NCBI GenBank assembly: GCA_026214975.1
Contig: JAOBSW010000729.1
Coordinates: 1 to 64,000, forward strand
Direction of reading: 5' to 3'
DNA: 64,000 bases
Origin: Gentiana macrophylla
Taxonomy: Eukaryota > Streptophyta > Magnoliopsida > Gentianales > Gentianaceae
In this document: one piece after another, positions 56,701-64,000 of the stretch
Layout: each line of letters starts with the position of its first letter
Position numbering within the stretch: position 1 is the first letter of the stretch
Notes under the pieces: model-generated
Databases searched by the model: none
The model's input: only the letters and a program-made list of their open reading frames with translations
Told to the model about the DNA's origin: nothing
Made by a program: the position numbers and the translations under genes

Positions 56701-58972
56701 CTGTTGAGTTTTTCTTGTAATGGCAAAGTTTGAAGCTGTCTTCTCTCTAATTACTAATACGTCATAGTTCATAGTTATTTTACATTAGTAATGCTGCACG
56801 TGGAATATGTTGTCAAATTGGGGTAGGGAGAGCAGCAAATCCTCTTGTGGACGTCTGTTGCTAAAACAATACATATAGGGCATGGTGTTCATGTTCAATA
56901 TGGAAATTGGAAAACATAATTTGTTATGAGTTATGATCCTTCTCTTGGAAGGACCGTTTGAGCAATAGTCAATAATATCTTTATTTGGGTTCTTATTAGC
57001 ATTCAGACGACTCCCTCCTTGGAACTTTAGATTTGAGAATAGCGGTTTTGTCTTTGAAACATAGTTGATATAAATTTTTGTCTTGAAACGTAGTTGTGTT
57101 CACAAATTTTCCTCTTTATAATACTAAAGCATTATTTTCTTTGGAGATCCCACTAGCATCTTGGATAAGTTCAACCTTTTGGTTAACATTTAATGCATTG
57201 TTTGAGCAGACCTTGCAGACCCGTCTAGCGAACTACGCCAAAGGTTCAAAGCATTGAGCATCAAGAAGCCTTTCGGTGTTGGTATGTTCATAAGACCCTC
57301 CCCTTTGACACGTAGCAAATCTCTTTCGCTACTTTTTGCTCATTTCGCATTTGTTGCATGCGGTTTCGCGAATCCAGGCACCAATAACATTCATAAAGAA
57401 AGTGGTCATGAGGTACTTTGCTAGGATTCATATTTTTGAATGCCTTTTGATTTTTTTTTAGCTTGGTAATTAGCATATTCAAGTTAATCAAGGTGTAAGG
57501 ATTTACTCGGCTATCGTTGAATCTATTTATTGCTTCCTGGAGAAAAAATTAGGGAGCCACAGCAAGCAAATATTCATTTACTCACTTTAATACACCCCAA
57601 ACATCTTTGAAAAGTAAATTAAATCTTGCACAATTCGTAATCTCTTCTTTCCTAAATTTTCAATTGTTCTTGAATATATAGTAAGAAACGAAAAGCTCTA
57701 AGATATCATTAAGTATGAATCGTTTAAAAATTTGTTTCCTATCTTTAGGCGTATTTTGAAATGACATTTAGAGACACCTTCGTTTAGCCATGGATATTTT
57801 AGCTCATTGGTAATAATGTCACTCTCAACAGCCTCCAGAGTCTTGAGTATGATGAAAAAAAGGCCATTGAGTTCTTAAAGGAGAAAATGAAATGTGACAC
57901 AAATTTTACCGTCCACGAAACCACAAAGGTAAAATTTGTTTTAGGCTTTACTATATTTGCTTGTTTAATGTCCTAATTATTATGTTATTGTTATTTTGGC
58001 AGACGGAAATTTGTGCTTTTCAAACATTTGTTCGAAAGAAGTTGAAAGTTGCCGAGATCGAGGTAATGTGTTGGGAGTGACTTTGTTCCTTCCACCTCTT
58101 TTAATCATTTAATCATCCCGAACATACTTAAAACCATACCACTTCCGATCAAGATAGCTTTTGTTTGTTAGTATGAAAGGGACACTAATTACGGGTATCT
58201 GTCACACTTTGGTCATCGATGTGCTACAACTCTAGTTGCATAATCATCGTAGTGATGGAAAGCAAAAATGGCTCAAGCCATTAGCGTAGAAATTAGGTTG
58301 ATAGACAATACAATTTTCAATGAGTTTATTAGTTAAGCAGGTTATGAGAATTGGTGCACTGCATGTGTATGATCATTCTACTAATTAGGGCTTGATATCA
58401 AAAAAGAAAATTGGGGGTTAGTTTGTTTCATATTTGAAAACTCTGTTTTGCATTGCCATTATCTTTTTTATTTATTTATTTTTATCTTCATTCCTTATCA
58501 GGTTTCTGTCATGGACCCAAAGTACTTTGTTGATGTCAGAGAGACAGATAAAGATTCTGTACAGAAGTTGGAGATTGGTGAGGTTGAGAAGTATTTAGAT
58601 GCCTTTGATGAGTCTGATCCTGGGTACACTACAAAAAAAATACCTTTTTACCTGTAGCGTCACTTTTTATGAGCGTCGCAAAAAAGTTGTTTTCGCGTCA
58701 CTATTTTATCAAAAAAATTACAGTGAAGGTACCTTTTGCGTCGCTCGTAAAAAGTGACGCAAAAGGTAACTTTTCGCGGCGCTATTTTGCTGGAGCGTGG
58801 CAAACAAAAGTGTAGCAAAAAGGTATTTTTTTAGTAGTGGTAGATCGAGGAGCATTCAGCTGCCATCGACGATCTTGGTAACCCCCTCAAAAAGCAAAGA
58901 ACGAGCCTGCTCCCGGAGACTCCTGTCCCGTCTACCGGAGGCTCATCAAACATCTCTGAGACTATGGATTAG
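47662..58972 (+). CDS. Diverged 20S proteasome alpha-1-like gene, split by transposons (possible pseudogene)
   Basis: Exons in the right order match the alpha-1 (PAA/PSMA6) subunit, which forms part of the outer ring and gate of the 20S proteasome. Matches include VGVHGADSVCVVTRR (family: VRGKDSVCVVTQKK), NLKPTTVEIVLSIFRKSI (LLDQSSVTHLFPITKYI), DLADPSSELRQRFKALSIKKPFGV (WIADKSQVYTQHAYMRPLGV), KKAIEFLKEKMKCDTNFT and KTEICAFQTFVRKKLKVAEI. Most introns have GT/AG borders. The exons after 48598 and before 56789 are separated by about 8 kb of inserted elements. The conserved N-terminal SPEGRLFQVEYA motif is not visible, one exon ends in a stop (about 56865) and the exon near 57832 has a frame problem upstream. 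It may be a decaying paralogue; the alternative is a fast-evolving functional one. Confidence 0.55.
47800..47886 (+). CDS. Candidate exon (arginine-rich)
   Basis: Bounded by an acceptor (TTTTAATCAG) and a donor (G|GTATAC). It encodes AARRARRSRKLEVERFTTQY and a few more residues. It sits where the family has GRLFQVEYAFKAV, with little likeness. Confidence 0.35.
48352..48428 (+). CDS. Exon of the proteasome alpha-1-like gene
   Basis: After the acceptor AAATGCAG it reads KSSGIMWVGVHGADSVCVVT then RRGVL. GVxGxDSVCVVT is the strongest single match to the alpha-1 family in the window. The donor is not certain: GGTTCG at 48428 is a weak site. Confidence 0.6.
48508..48598 (+). CDS. Exon of the proteasome alpha-1-like gene
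   Basis: Acceptor ATGAACAG, donor GAAG|GTGCGT. It reads TTRLRGNLKPTTVEIVLSIF and RKSIICEIEG, matching the loop before and strand around LLDPSSVTHLFPITKYIGL. This is the last exon before the transposon-filled intron. Confidence 0.5.
49185..49434 (-). repeat. 3' LTR of the minus-strand copia
   Basis: 250 bp ending ATTTCCACA on the plus strand. The adjoining CTCCCCCTCAAGATGGG is, on the minus strand, the polypurine tract CCCATCTTGAGGGGGAG. Confidence 0.9.
49640..50172 (-). pseudogene. Copia RNase H
   Basis: From right to left: MEVARSKDGVFVSQKKYTMD, RYQRLVARLIYMSHTRLDI, MDAAYRILRYLKGTP, and in another frame EIHTDADWAGSITDKRSTTG and SLKCDNISAI. HTDADWAGS carries the active-site aspartate. The segment with STAEAEYRA is largely missing and the C-terminus is decayed. 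Confidence 0.88.
50173..50800 (-). pseudogene. Copia reverse transcriptase, catalytic box lost
   Basis: FQLDIKNAFLNGKLKD-like residues (about 50490-50530) and NLKRSLYGLKQSPRAWFGRF (50360-50430) identify the domain. At about 50262-50280, where YVDDM should be, only the codons for DD can be traced next to a small deletion. The enzyme is therefore dead in this copy. Confidence 0.85.
50800..52380 (-). pseudogene. Copia integrase and linker
   Basis: The 319-codon frame at 50942-51901 has LKSDNGREYFENFL, NRVAERKNRHMLKVARALLF, FYWGEAVLTATYLINRMPS and FGCTVSIHNHHRNKLDPKAE. The second catalytic aspartate and the glutamate are present. The upstream zinc-binding part (51902-52380) is decayed. Near 51080-51140 a 36-base stretch (CTTGCATAAACCTTTGAAAT) is duplicated in tandem. 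Confidence 0.88.
52388..53586 (-). pseudogene. Copia gag and aspartic protease
   Basis: The gag start is probably the ATG at 53586 (MSITSHRLNSNNYLQ, then a stop where W is usual). The main frame (53498-52833) reads WNAENNQVMSWLISTMTPEV and YNMLSRLYQQLDAF. A zinc-knuckle remnant (EFCKKVGHT) lies at the frame change. The protease (52388-52700) carries HHWIIDSGAPD with the DSG active site. Confidence 0.85.
53721..53732 (-). other. Primer binding site of the minus-strand copia
   Basis: On the minus strand TGGTATCAAAGC, directly next to the LTR end at 53733. Confidence 0.9.
53733..53979 (-). repeat. 5' LTR of the minus-strand copia
   Basis: 247 bp. A TATATA run (ATATATAAGAGAG on the plus strand, about 53802) marks the promoter. 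Very similar to the 3' LTR, with scattered substitutions. Confidence 0.9.
54061..54135. repeat. 39 bp tandem duplication
   Basis: AGAACAACCCATTTTTGGTA with the next 14 bases (TAAAAGAATTATCA) occurs twice in tandem with a 39-base period. Confidence 0.85.
54572..55090 (+). pseudogene. Copia gag remnant
   Basis: From ATG 54575, MATKQSSEVNSREEANINSS is open, then many stops follow. Out-of-phase pieces still read like copia gag (LGLRPEPLLK, QQMSCIHKKK). It is broken beyond use. Confidence 0.6.
55091..55565 (+). mobile_element. 3' end of a second copia family, with LTR
   Basis: Residues STEFVPSEDQVADLFNKGLP and KLGMFDILQPA are a typical copia polyprotein end. The tract CTTGAGGGGGAG follows, then an LTR of 301 bp (55265-55565) starting TGTTAGATTATGTCACATC and ending GCTCTTACA. 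It has no partner LTR in the window, so it is a truncated fragment joined to, or inserted in, the outer copia. Confidence 0.7.
55566..56174 (+). pseudogene. Copia RNase H remnant
   Basis: DKRRYHRLVGKAIYLPHTRL (about 55640-55700) matches the copia RT-RNase H connection. Beyond it are stops, then EEHVANILTKVFHLKCFN near 56068-56120, equivalent to DQLADILTKGL in intact elements. Confidence 0.65.
56175..56631 (+). repeat. 3' LTR of the mosaic copia with internal tandem duplication
   Basis: The segment from AATATGGATATTTAAGCTG to CCCGATAAGCATTG occurs twice in tandem (about 56182-56382 and 56383-56590; period about 200 bp), making this LTR 457 bp against 195 bp for the 5' one. The 5' LTR lacks a stretch that both units have, so it is also deleted. 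Confidence 0.75.
56789..56870 (+). CDS. Candidate exon of the proteasome alpha-1-like gene
   Basis: After the acceptor TTTTACATTAG the frame NAARGICCQIGVGRAANPLV then DVCC, ending in TAA, resembles ADARSLVQQARNQAAEFRF and VDVLCK of the family. The stop and the lack of a clear donor point to decay. Confidence 0.4.
57210..57281 (+). CDS. Exon of the proteasome alpha-1-like gene
   Basis: Acceptor TTTGAGCAG, donor GTTG|GTATGT, 72 bp. It reads DLADPSSELRQRFKALSIKK then PFGVG. IAD-S----R---MRPLGV is the family pattern. No stop; borders are good. Confidence 0.6.
57832..57928 (+). CDS. Exon of the proteasome alpha-1-like gene
   Basis: Possible acceptor CTCTCAACAG, donor AAAG|GTAAAA. It reads LQSLEYDEKKAIEFLKEKMK then CDTNFTVHETTK, matching the family's MKEQEAVNFLEKKMKENPSF and ETVQ. 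Upstream sequence (FSHGYFSSL, about 57787) resembles the previous coding piece but in another frame. Confidence 0.6.
58003..58062 (+). CDS. Exon of the proteasome alpha-1-like gene
   Basis: Acceptor TTATTTTGGCAG, donor GAG|GTAATG, exactly 60 bp and in phase with its neighbours. It reads TEICAFQTFVRKKLKVAEIE; the family has TAISALQSVLQEDFKATEIE. This is the best-preserved exon. Confidence 0.7.
58502..58972 (+). CDS. Last coding exon, interrupted by a CACTA-type MITE
   Basis: After the acceptor TTCCTTATCAG it reads VSVMDPKYFVDVRETDKDSV and QKLEIGEVEKYLDAFDESDP, equivalent to the family's last strand and C-terminus (EVGVV...LTTEEIEEHLTAISERD). At 58626 the MITE begins, and the frame ends 10 codons inside it (58657). 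Beyond the MITE, the same frame (after a TAG made at the join) runs IEEHSAAIDDLGNPLKKQRT and a proline/serine-rich tail to the TAG at 58970-58972. Whether that tail was ever translated is open. Confidence 0.6.
58627..58839. mobile_element. CACTA-type MITE
   Basis: CACTACAAAAAAAATACCTT at the left and AAGGTATTTTTTTAGTAGTG at the right are inverted repeats. The 3 bp target duplication GTA flanks both sides (58624-58626 and 58840-58842), as expected for CACTA elements. The 213 bp interior has repeated GCGTCACTTTTTA/TAAAAAGTGACGC motifs and no gene. Confidence 0.88.
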
Positions 58973-59989
58973 AATGATGAGTACTTGATCATGCTTGGCG
59001 TGCCCTTTAGTGTCATCAAGACTATTTGTAATAAGTATTTAATGGAGTTGGGACTATGTATGGAGTTTTAAAAATATGTAGCTGTTGGGGTTTATGTACA
59101 ACCTAAGGCCGATCCGGCTAGATTGTTGCACTTGAATCTGTTGTCGACCACGATTGGGTATGTTGATAGTGGCGCCACCGCCATATTACTTGGTATCTCA
59201 ACAACTGCATATCAATTCTAGATATATATGACGGTTTTAACACTTGGCTAGTTGAAAGCGTTGAGTCTCTTTTATCCAACACACTTTTCACTCCACTTAC
59301 TAACACACCACACAATCCTCTTCTTCTTTGTAACTTGGTGACGTTTCTCGAGTCTTAAACACAAATACAATTGAATATATTTTGCATTTGTGCTCATTAC
59401 CCTTGCCTTTAGACCATACAACAAGCACAAGTTTCATCATACAAAAATGCATGCTTGTTTACCTAAGACAAAGCACTAATCATAAACGGCAACTATGTCT
59501 TGATCCTTTAGGCGCATTATACATTTCAAGAGATGTCTTTCAACGACTCCATGTTTCCCTATAAAGAAAACGTTTCACAGATCATTCCATCGATGCTCCT
59601 ATCACTGAGTATCCTATCGCGATTCATTGGTACCTTGAGTGATCCTTTGGTCATGGCTGTGAAGGATTAATTTTGTCTTAAAGAAAATTCCTCATAACGT
59701 GCTAGTCAAGTGCAATTAAATATCGAGATGAACACTACGAAATTTACTATTATATATTTCCTTTGATTAGAATATGAAAATATGGTGAATGTTTTGGACT
59801 TCCATTGAAAAACAATCTGATCATGTTTGCGTGTAAATCCCAAAGCCGTCTAGACGTTTTGCATCTAATGTCAATCCACACGATATATCATGTTGGGATC
59901 CTCCAAGTATTGTCCACCCGTAAGTAGTAATTGAATGAAGTTCTAAATAAAAAAAAAGTAATTGAATGTGGCTTGTGTTGAGCCCGTGC
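58973..59989. other. 3' flank of the proteasome-like gene; no gene seen
   Basis: The first 100 bp may be 3' untranslated sequence. The rest shows only chance frames. Confidence 0.45.
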
Positions 59990-60170
59990 AAATTTGCACG
60001 TGCTCTCCCTATTCCATTGTGCAGCTTTGGTCGCCAAATAGTTTAGAGTGTGATGAAAATTTACACCATCACTGTTCCAGTTAGAGCCCGAATTGAAGGT
60101 ATTCAAAGCTCTCTTTCCAATGCACCCTCTAATTTTCTGAATGATCTAAATGAAGAATTAATTAGAGAAT

Positions 60171-61307
60171 ATGATGAAATCCTCTCCTAAGAGGAAACTT
60201 TACGGTTCCAAAATCTCGGCTTATTTGGATCAGCGATGGGAGCGAAATACACGATATTTTCATCTCTCCACTAAGCGGAAACGTGGGAAGAGTAATATTA
60301 CTTATTTGAGGGACACAAATGGAAACTGGACAGACGACGCTCCGGCTTTTAAAAATATGGTACGGAAATTTTATATTGATCTTTATACCGACGAACCTGT
60401 GTCTCCCCTACCACCGGACCTCTACACACCGATTATTACTCATGCAGAAAGAAGACTCTTAAACAGGCCTGTCTCTGAAGGTGAGATCCATGCGGATGTC
60501 TTTCAAATGGGCGCCTTTAAATCACCGGGCCCTGATGGATTCCCCCCGGTCTTTTTTTCAGAAAAATTGGAACATTGTGGGTGCAGCTCTCGTTTCTTGG
60601 GTGATAAAGGCTTTTAACGACCGATGCTTCCCGGCTTCTGCTAACCGCACCTTTATCGCGCTGATACCTAAAGTTCAACCTCTAGAATCTGTGTCACAAA
60701 TGCGCCCTATTGCCCTTGCTAATGTAACTTCGAAGATCATCACAAAAATTATTGCCAATCGACTACGCCTGATAATTGGAAGGCTCATTGATAATTGTCA
60801 AAGCGCTTTTATATCGGGTAGACAAACTTCTGACAATATCATTATTACTCAAGAGGTGCTCCACACAATCCGCAAGAAAACTGGTCGGAAGGGCGTTATG
60901 ATTATCAAAGTGGATTTAGAGAAAGCGTATGATAGAGTCAGTTGGGATTTCTGAAACAGCTTTTGCGTGTGGTGGGGTTCAGTGATGCTCTGATTGACCT
61001 TATACTTTATTCACTATCTAGCACAATTCTTGAAATCCTTTGGAATGGTGAACCACTTACAGGCTTTCAACCGAGGCGTGGTCTTGAACAAGGCGACCCA
61101 TTGGCACCGTATCTCTTTGTTCTTGTCATGCAGGTTCTGAGTGAGCTAATCAAGCAGTCAATTGCAACCCGTAGATGGAAGCCGATTGTTGTTTCGAGAG
61201 GCGGTCAAAAGCTCTCACATTTGTTTTTCGCGGAAGATCTTATCCTTTTTTATGAGGCGTCGGTTGACCAAGCCAAGGAAATAGAGCGGGTTTTGTCCGT
61301 CTTCTAA
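60171..61307 (+). pseudogene. LINE reverse transcriptase
   Basis: Three frames cover the domain. Upstream are YLDQRWERNTRYFHLSTKRK and GAFKSPGPDGFPPVFF; then FIALIPKVQ, MRPIALANVTSKIITKIIAN, AFISGRQTSDNI and KVDLEKAYDRVSW; then RRGLEQGDPLAPYLFVLVM and LFFAEDLILF. The last motif is normally FADD; here the first catalytic aspartate is glutamate. Frame changes at about 60540 and 60950 break the protein. Confidence 0.93.
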
Positions 61308-62526
61308 AAATATCTCAGGCCAGAAAATAAGCATTGCAAAGTCTAAATTTGCGGTCTCGCCCAACGTACCACAGCAAACGGCTACGTGCATCGCCGAGAT
61401 TCTGGGTATGTCACAAACGTGGAACTTAGAAAAATACTTGGGAGCCCCTCTCCACCATGGTAGGGTTAAAAAATAAGATTTTCATTTTGTCATTGATAAA
61501 GTTCGATCCAAGCTCCAACCCTGGAAGGCTTCCACTATTTCTAAGGCAGGTCGTGCCATTCTTGCCCAAACGGTGCTCACAACGACCCCCTATTAGCACA
61601 TGCAGACGGCTAAACTCCATTCCACTACTTCTAATGAACTTGATAAATTAACCCGCTCTTTTTTCTGGGGTGATTGCGAAGACAAAACAAATATCCATCA
61701 TGTTGCTTGGGATACTATATGTCGTCCAAAAAATCTTGGCGGGCTAGGAATCAGAAAGGCACGGGACATGAATATAGCACTCCTGGCAAAGCTCGTTTGG
61801 CAACTTCTGACCGATCAGAACAAACTCTGGGTTCAAATTCTTTGGAAAAAATATGGCTCACCACTTGAACCACCTAAGCCAGGCTGCTCTTTTATTTGGA
61901 GACACATCTGCTACGCAGCTAGTGAATTGAGGGAAGCAATTTCTGTGGATGATGTGGGTCGGCCCATGTTGAAGCCAGTCACTTCGGGTAAATTTTCTGT
62001 TAGCTCGGCCTATTCTGAAATTCGAAAAGCCACGCTCCCCTTAGGGCTTGATGAGGCAGGTTGGAAGGAGATTTGGGAAATTAAAGGTCCGCTTCGAGGC
62101 AACATTCTTCTTTGGCAGATTCGTCATAATGCTCTCCCTTCAGCCGCTACTTTGTACCAACGACACATCATTGGTACAGACATATGTGTCAATTGCCAAA
62201 ACCATAGCGAGACGACTCTCCATGCTTTGCGGGATTGTGGATGGGTGAAAAAAGTTTGGAAGCACGTAATTCATTCGCAATGCTGGAACGAGTTCACCAC
62301 TGTCCATGAAGTTCCCCGGCGGCTCGATACCTGCCTTAGCAGGAATATGTACAAAAAGGATTATCTGGAGTTCTGGAAATTTCTGTTTAGAGAACTCATT
62401 CTGAGTATATGGCATTGGCGCAATGAGATACTCCATCAAAACGATAAGCAGAAGCCCCCGATAGAGGTGTTCCTATCTCAAGCGGTTCGAAAAGCTCGCG
62501 AGCTCAGATTAGCTTGGCAGACATAG
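61308..62526 (+). pseudogene. LINE C-terminal region with zf-RVT domain
   Basis: After a broken stretch (KYLGAPLHH and KLQPWKASTISKAGRAILAQ in different frames) a 308-codon frame opens at 61600. It reads TRSFFWGDCEDKTNIHHVAW, LGIRKARDMNIALLAKLVWQ, GKFSVSSAYSEI, and the zinc-binding IWEIKGPLRGNILLWQIRHN / ICVNCQNHSETTLHALRDCG, ending at the TAG at 62524-62526. This part helps bind the RNA 3' end in related elements. Confidence 0.9.
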
Positions 62527-62649
62527 TCCTTTCTTTTATTAAGTTCTAAATTTCATTATATAGCGTTTTGATGCGTTGATTGAACTATTTGTACAAAGTT
62601 TTGTTTATAAATAAAGATCCCTTTAAATTAATAAATTTGCACGTGCTCT

Positions 62650-63090
62650 TTCCCAATTTTACACGTGCTACTTAAGAAAAATGTCAGTCTGACACGATTT
62701 GAAAAAATATATGGAGAGATACATCAATCTGATTTTATGTTTTCTCACAATAATTGGCATCTCTCTATTTCGGTTATTAAAGTAAAACATATTTCTCTCC
62801 TAACCCTTGTGAAAGAGGCACATAAAACCCTTTTTTTCCTCGTGTTATGGGAGAAAAATAAATTCCCTTACTTTTTTTATAGAATATCAGGACTCATGCT
62901 TTACGTTCGAAGAGAGGAAAACCAATTCAATGCAGAATAATTTATTTATTTATTTTTTTGGTTTTTTTTAATCCACGCACTCCCCACTTTATTTATTTGA
63001 CGGAAACCTAATTAAATATTCTTATTTATTTAAGTGCAAATTAGTTATAAGGCCGTCGTTAGAGAATTAATGATCATTTAGGACACTCCG
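62650..63090. other. No gene seen
   Basis: AT-rich, with only a chance 91-codon frame (62665-62940) lacking any domain. Confidence 0.5.
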
Positions 63091-63165
63091 AAATCTTATT
63101 TAGTTATAAGGACATTCTAATTTTAAGAAGGAAACTTATTTAGTTATAGGGACATTCTAATTTTA
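63091..63165. repeat. Short tandem repeat, about 40 bp period
   Basis: CTTATTTAGTTATAAGGACA plus the next 11 bases occurs at about 63094 and again at 63135, with one change. Confidence 0.75.
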
Positions 63166-63186
63166 GTGGATAAAGAAGAAAAGGAA

Positions 63187-63316
63187 GGAAGAAAAAAAAA
63201 AAAAAAAAAAGATGAAGCGCTAGGAAAAGAAAAAAAAACGCTGGGAAGGAAAAAAAAAAAAAAGAAAAGAGTTACCTGAGTTGGAGTTGTTTGTTTGTTT
63301 TTTTTTTTTTTTTTAA
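63187..63316. repeat. Poly(A)/poly(T) low-complexity tracts
   Basis: Long A runs at about 63192-63211 and 63250-63264 and a T run at about 63299-63314. These are prone to length error. Confidence 0.85.
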
Positions 63317-63317
63317 G

Positions 63318-63560
63318 ATGCTTGATGGCATTGATGTCAAGAAGCGATGATATTGATGATTTTAAGCGATGACATTGATGCAAGCGATGACATTGATGAC
63401 TTATGTAGTGGCATTGATGATTTATGCGCGGTGGCATTGATGTACGTCTGAAGGCATTGATGACTTATGCGGTGACATTGATGTTTGATGCATGGACATT
63501 GATGTCCGTGTAGGGACATTGATGTCCGACGCGATGAAATTGATGAATGATGCGCAGGAT
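63318..63560. repeat. GATGACATTGATG minisatellite
   Basis: Degenerate units of about 15-25 bases built on GACATTGATG and GACTTATGC repeat at least ten times. A further unit appears at 63786-63805, beyond a non-repeated gap. The frames seen in it on the minus strand (repeating HQCH) are by-products of the repeat. Confidence 0.8.
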
Positions 63561-63807
63561 ATTAAGCTAAACAAGCTCGTCAAATGATTCAAGATCGTGT
63601 TAAAGAATTGAGGATTCCACAATGAATCCAATTATCGAGGAGGACACAAACAACGCGTGGCCATTACTGAAGTCGTAGTGAAGAGTCTTTTGTAGTTTCA
63701 CCAAACTAGTAATTTTAAAAGCTCCACATTTGGAGAAATGCAAAATAAAGAGGTGATCGATGCAATTGTTAGGTTTTATCGCAGATGACATTGACGACTT
63801 ATGCAGT

Positions 63808-64000
63808 AGGGGTGTTCACGGATATGGATTATCCGAAAACCGAACCGAATTGTAGCTTTCGGTTCGGTTCGGTTCGGTTAATTAATGCTTCCGGTTCGGT
63901 TTCGGTTAATGTAATACAGAAACCGTAAAATTCGGTTCGGTTACGGTTAATATTGAAAATTGACCGTAACCGAACCGAAAACCGAACCGAATAAAAAACC
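63808..64000. mobile_element. GGTTCGGTT-rich non-autonomous element, cut by window end
   Basis: It opens with TAGGGGTGTTCACGGATA, a terminus common to hAT-type non-autonomous plant elements, and then has many copies of CGGTTCGGTT and its complement AACCGAACCG, which can fold back. The right end is outside the window. Confidence 0.6.

Larger units (their letters stand above)
60007..62632 (+). mobile_element. 5'-truncated L1-type LINE with 17 bp target duplication
   Basis: The identical 17 bases AAATTTGCACGTGCTCT stand at 59990-60006 and 62633-62649. Between them is the 3' part of a LINE: end of the linker, reverse transcriptase, zf-RVT domain and a short 3' tail rich in A and T. The endonuclease and ORF1 are missing, as usual for incomplete reverse transcription at the target. 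A long poly(A) is not seen. Confidence 0.95.

Noticed and set aside
63144..63631. HQCH-repeat proteins on the minus strand
   Set aside because: The frames arise from the GATGACATTGATG repeat and poly(A/T) tracts; no start context or conservation.

Overview
This is a 64 kb piece of a plant nuclear chromosome, almost certainly from a flowering plant. The evidence is the dense plant transposon content (Ty1/copia of Sirevirus and Tork type, hAT, Stowaway, CACTA and L1-type LINE elements), AT-rich DNA with short plant-style introns, and a small piece of plastid DNA that joins trnH-GUG to the 5' end of rps19, an arrangement seen at the plastid inverted-repeat/large-single-copy border. I see no bacterial gene, no rRNA and no CRISPR array.

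Layout. 0-9 kb: the end of a probable gypsy LTR, then a cluster of old, broken Sirevirus fragments on the minus strand, one of whose LTRs holds the plastid insertion (about 6.5-6.7 kb), and a possible SINE. 9-13.4 kb: gene-poor DNA with microsatellites and four MITE-like elements. 13.65-39.8 kb: a nest. An old element with long imperfect terminal inverted repeats contains a hAT transposon (14045-24659), which contains a Tork-like copia (17205-24279), which contains a solo LTR (20580-22201). The same outer element also contains a full-length 13.9 kb Sirevirus (24680-38595) with both LTRs, target duplications, gag-pol and a long third coding region. 39.8-46.5 kb: MITEs, two internally deleted hAT elements, hairpins and a copia LTR.

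46.8-59 kb: the only host-type gene I can support. It is a multi-exon gene on the plus strand whose exons resemble, in order, the 20S proteasome alpha-1 subunit (PAA/PSMA6 family) but are strongly diverged. Its middle is split by about 8 kb of transposons (a MITE with a copia inserted in it, then a mosaic copia). A 213 bp CACTA-type MITE sits in its last coding exon. It may be a pseudogene or a fast-evolving paralogue. 60-62.6 kb: a 5'-truncated L1-type LINE with a perfect 17 bp target duplication. 63-64 kb: low-complexity DNA, a minisatellite, and the start of a GGTTCGGTT-rich element cut by the window edge.

Nearly all long reading frames belong to transposons and are broken by frameshifts and stops. 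LTR pairs that should be near-copies differ most often at CAG/CTG triplets, which turn into CGA-, CGAG- or CCG-like strings. That pattern suggests some of the breaks are sequencing or assembly errors at CHG-methylated sites rather than true mutations, so the elements may be more intact than they look.
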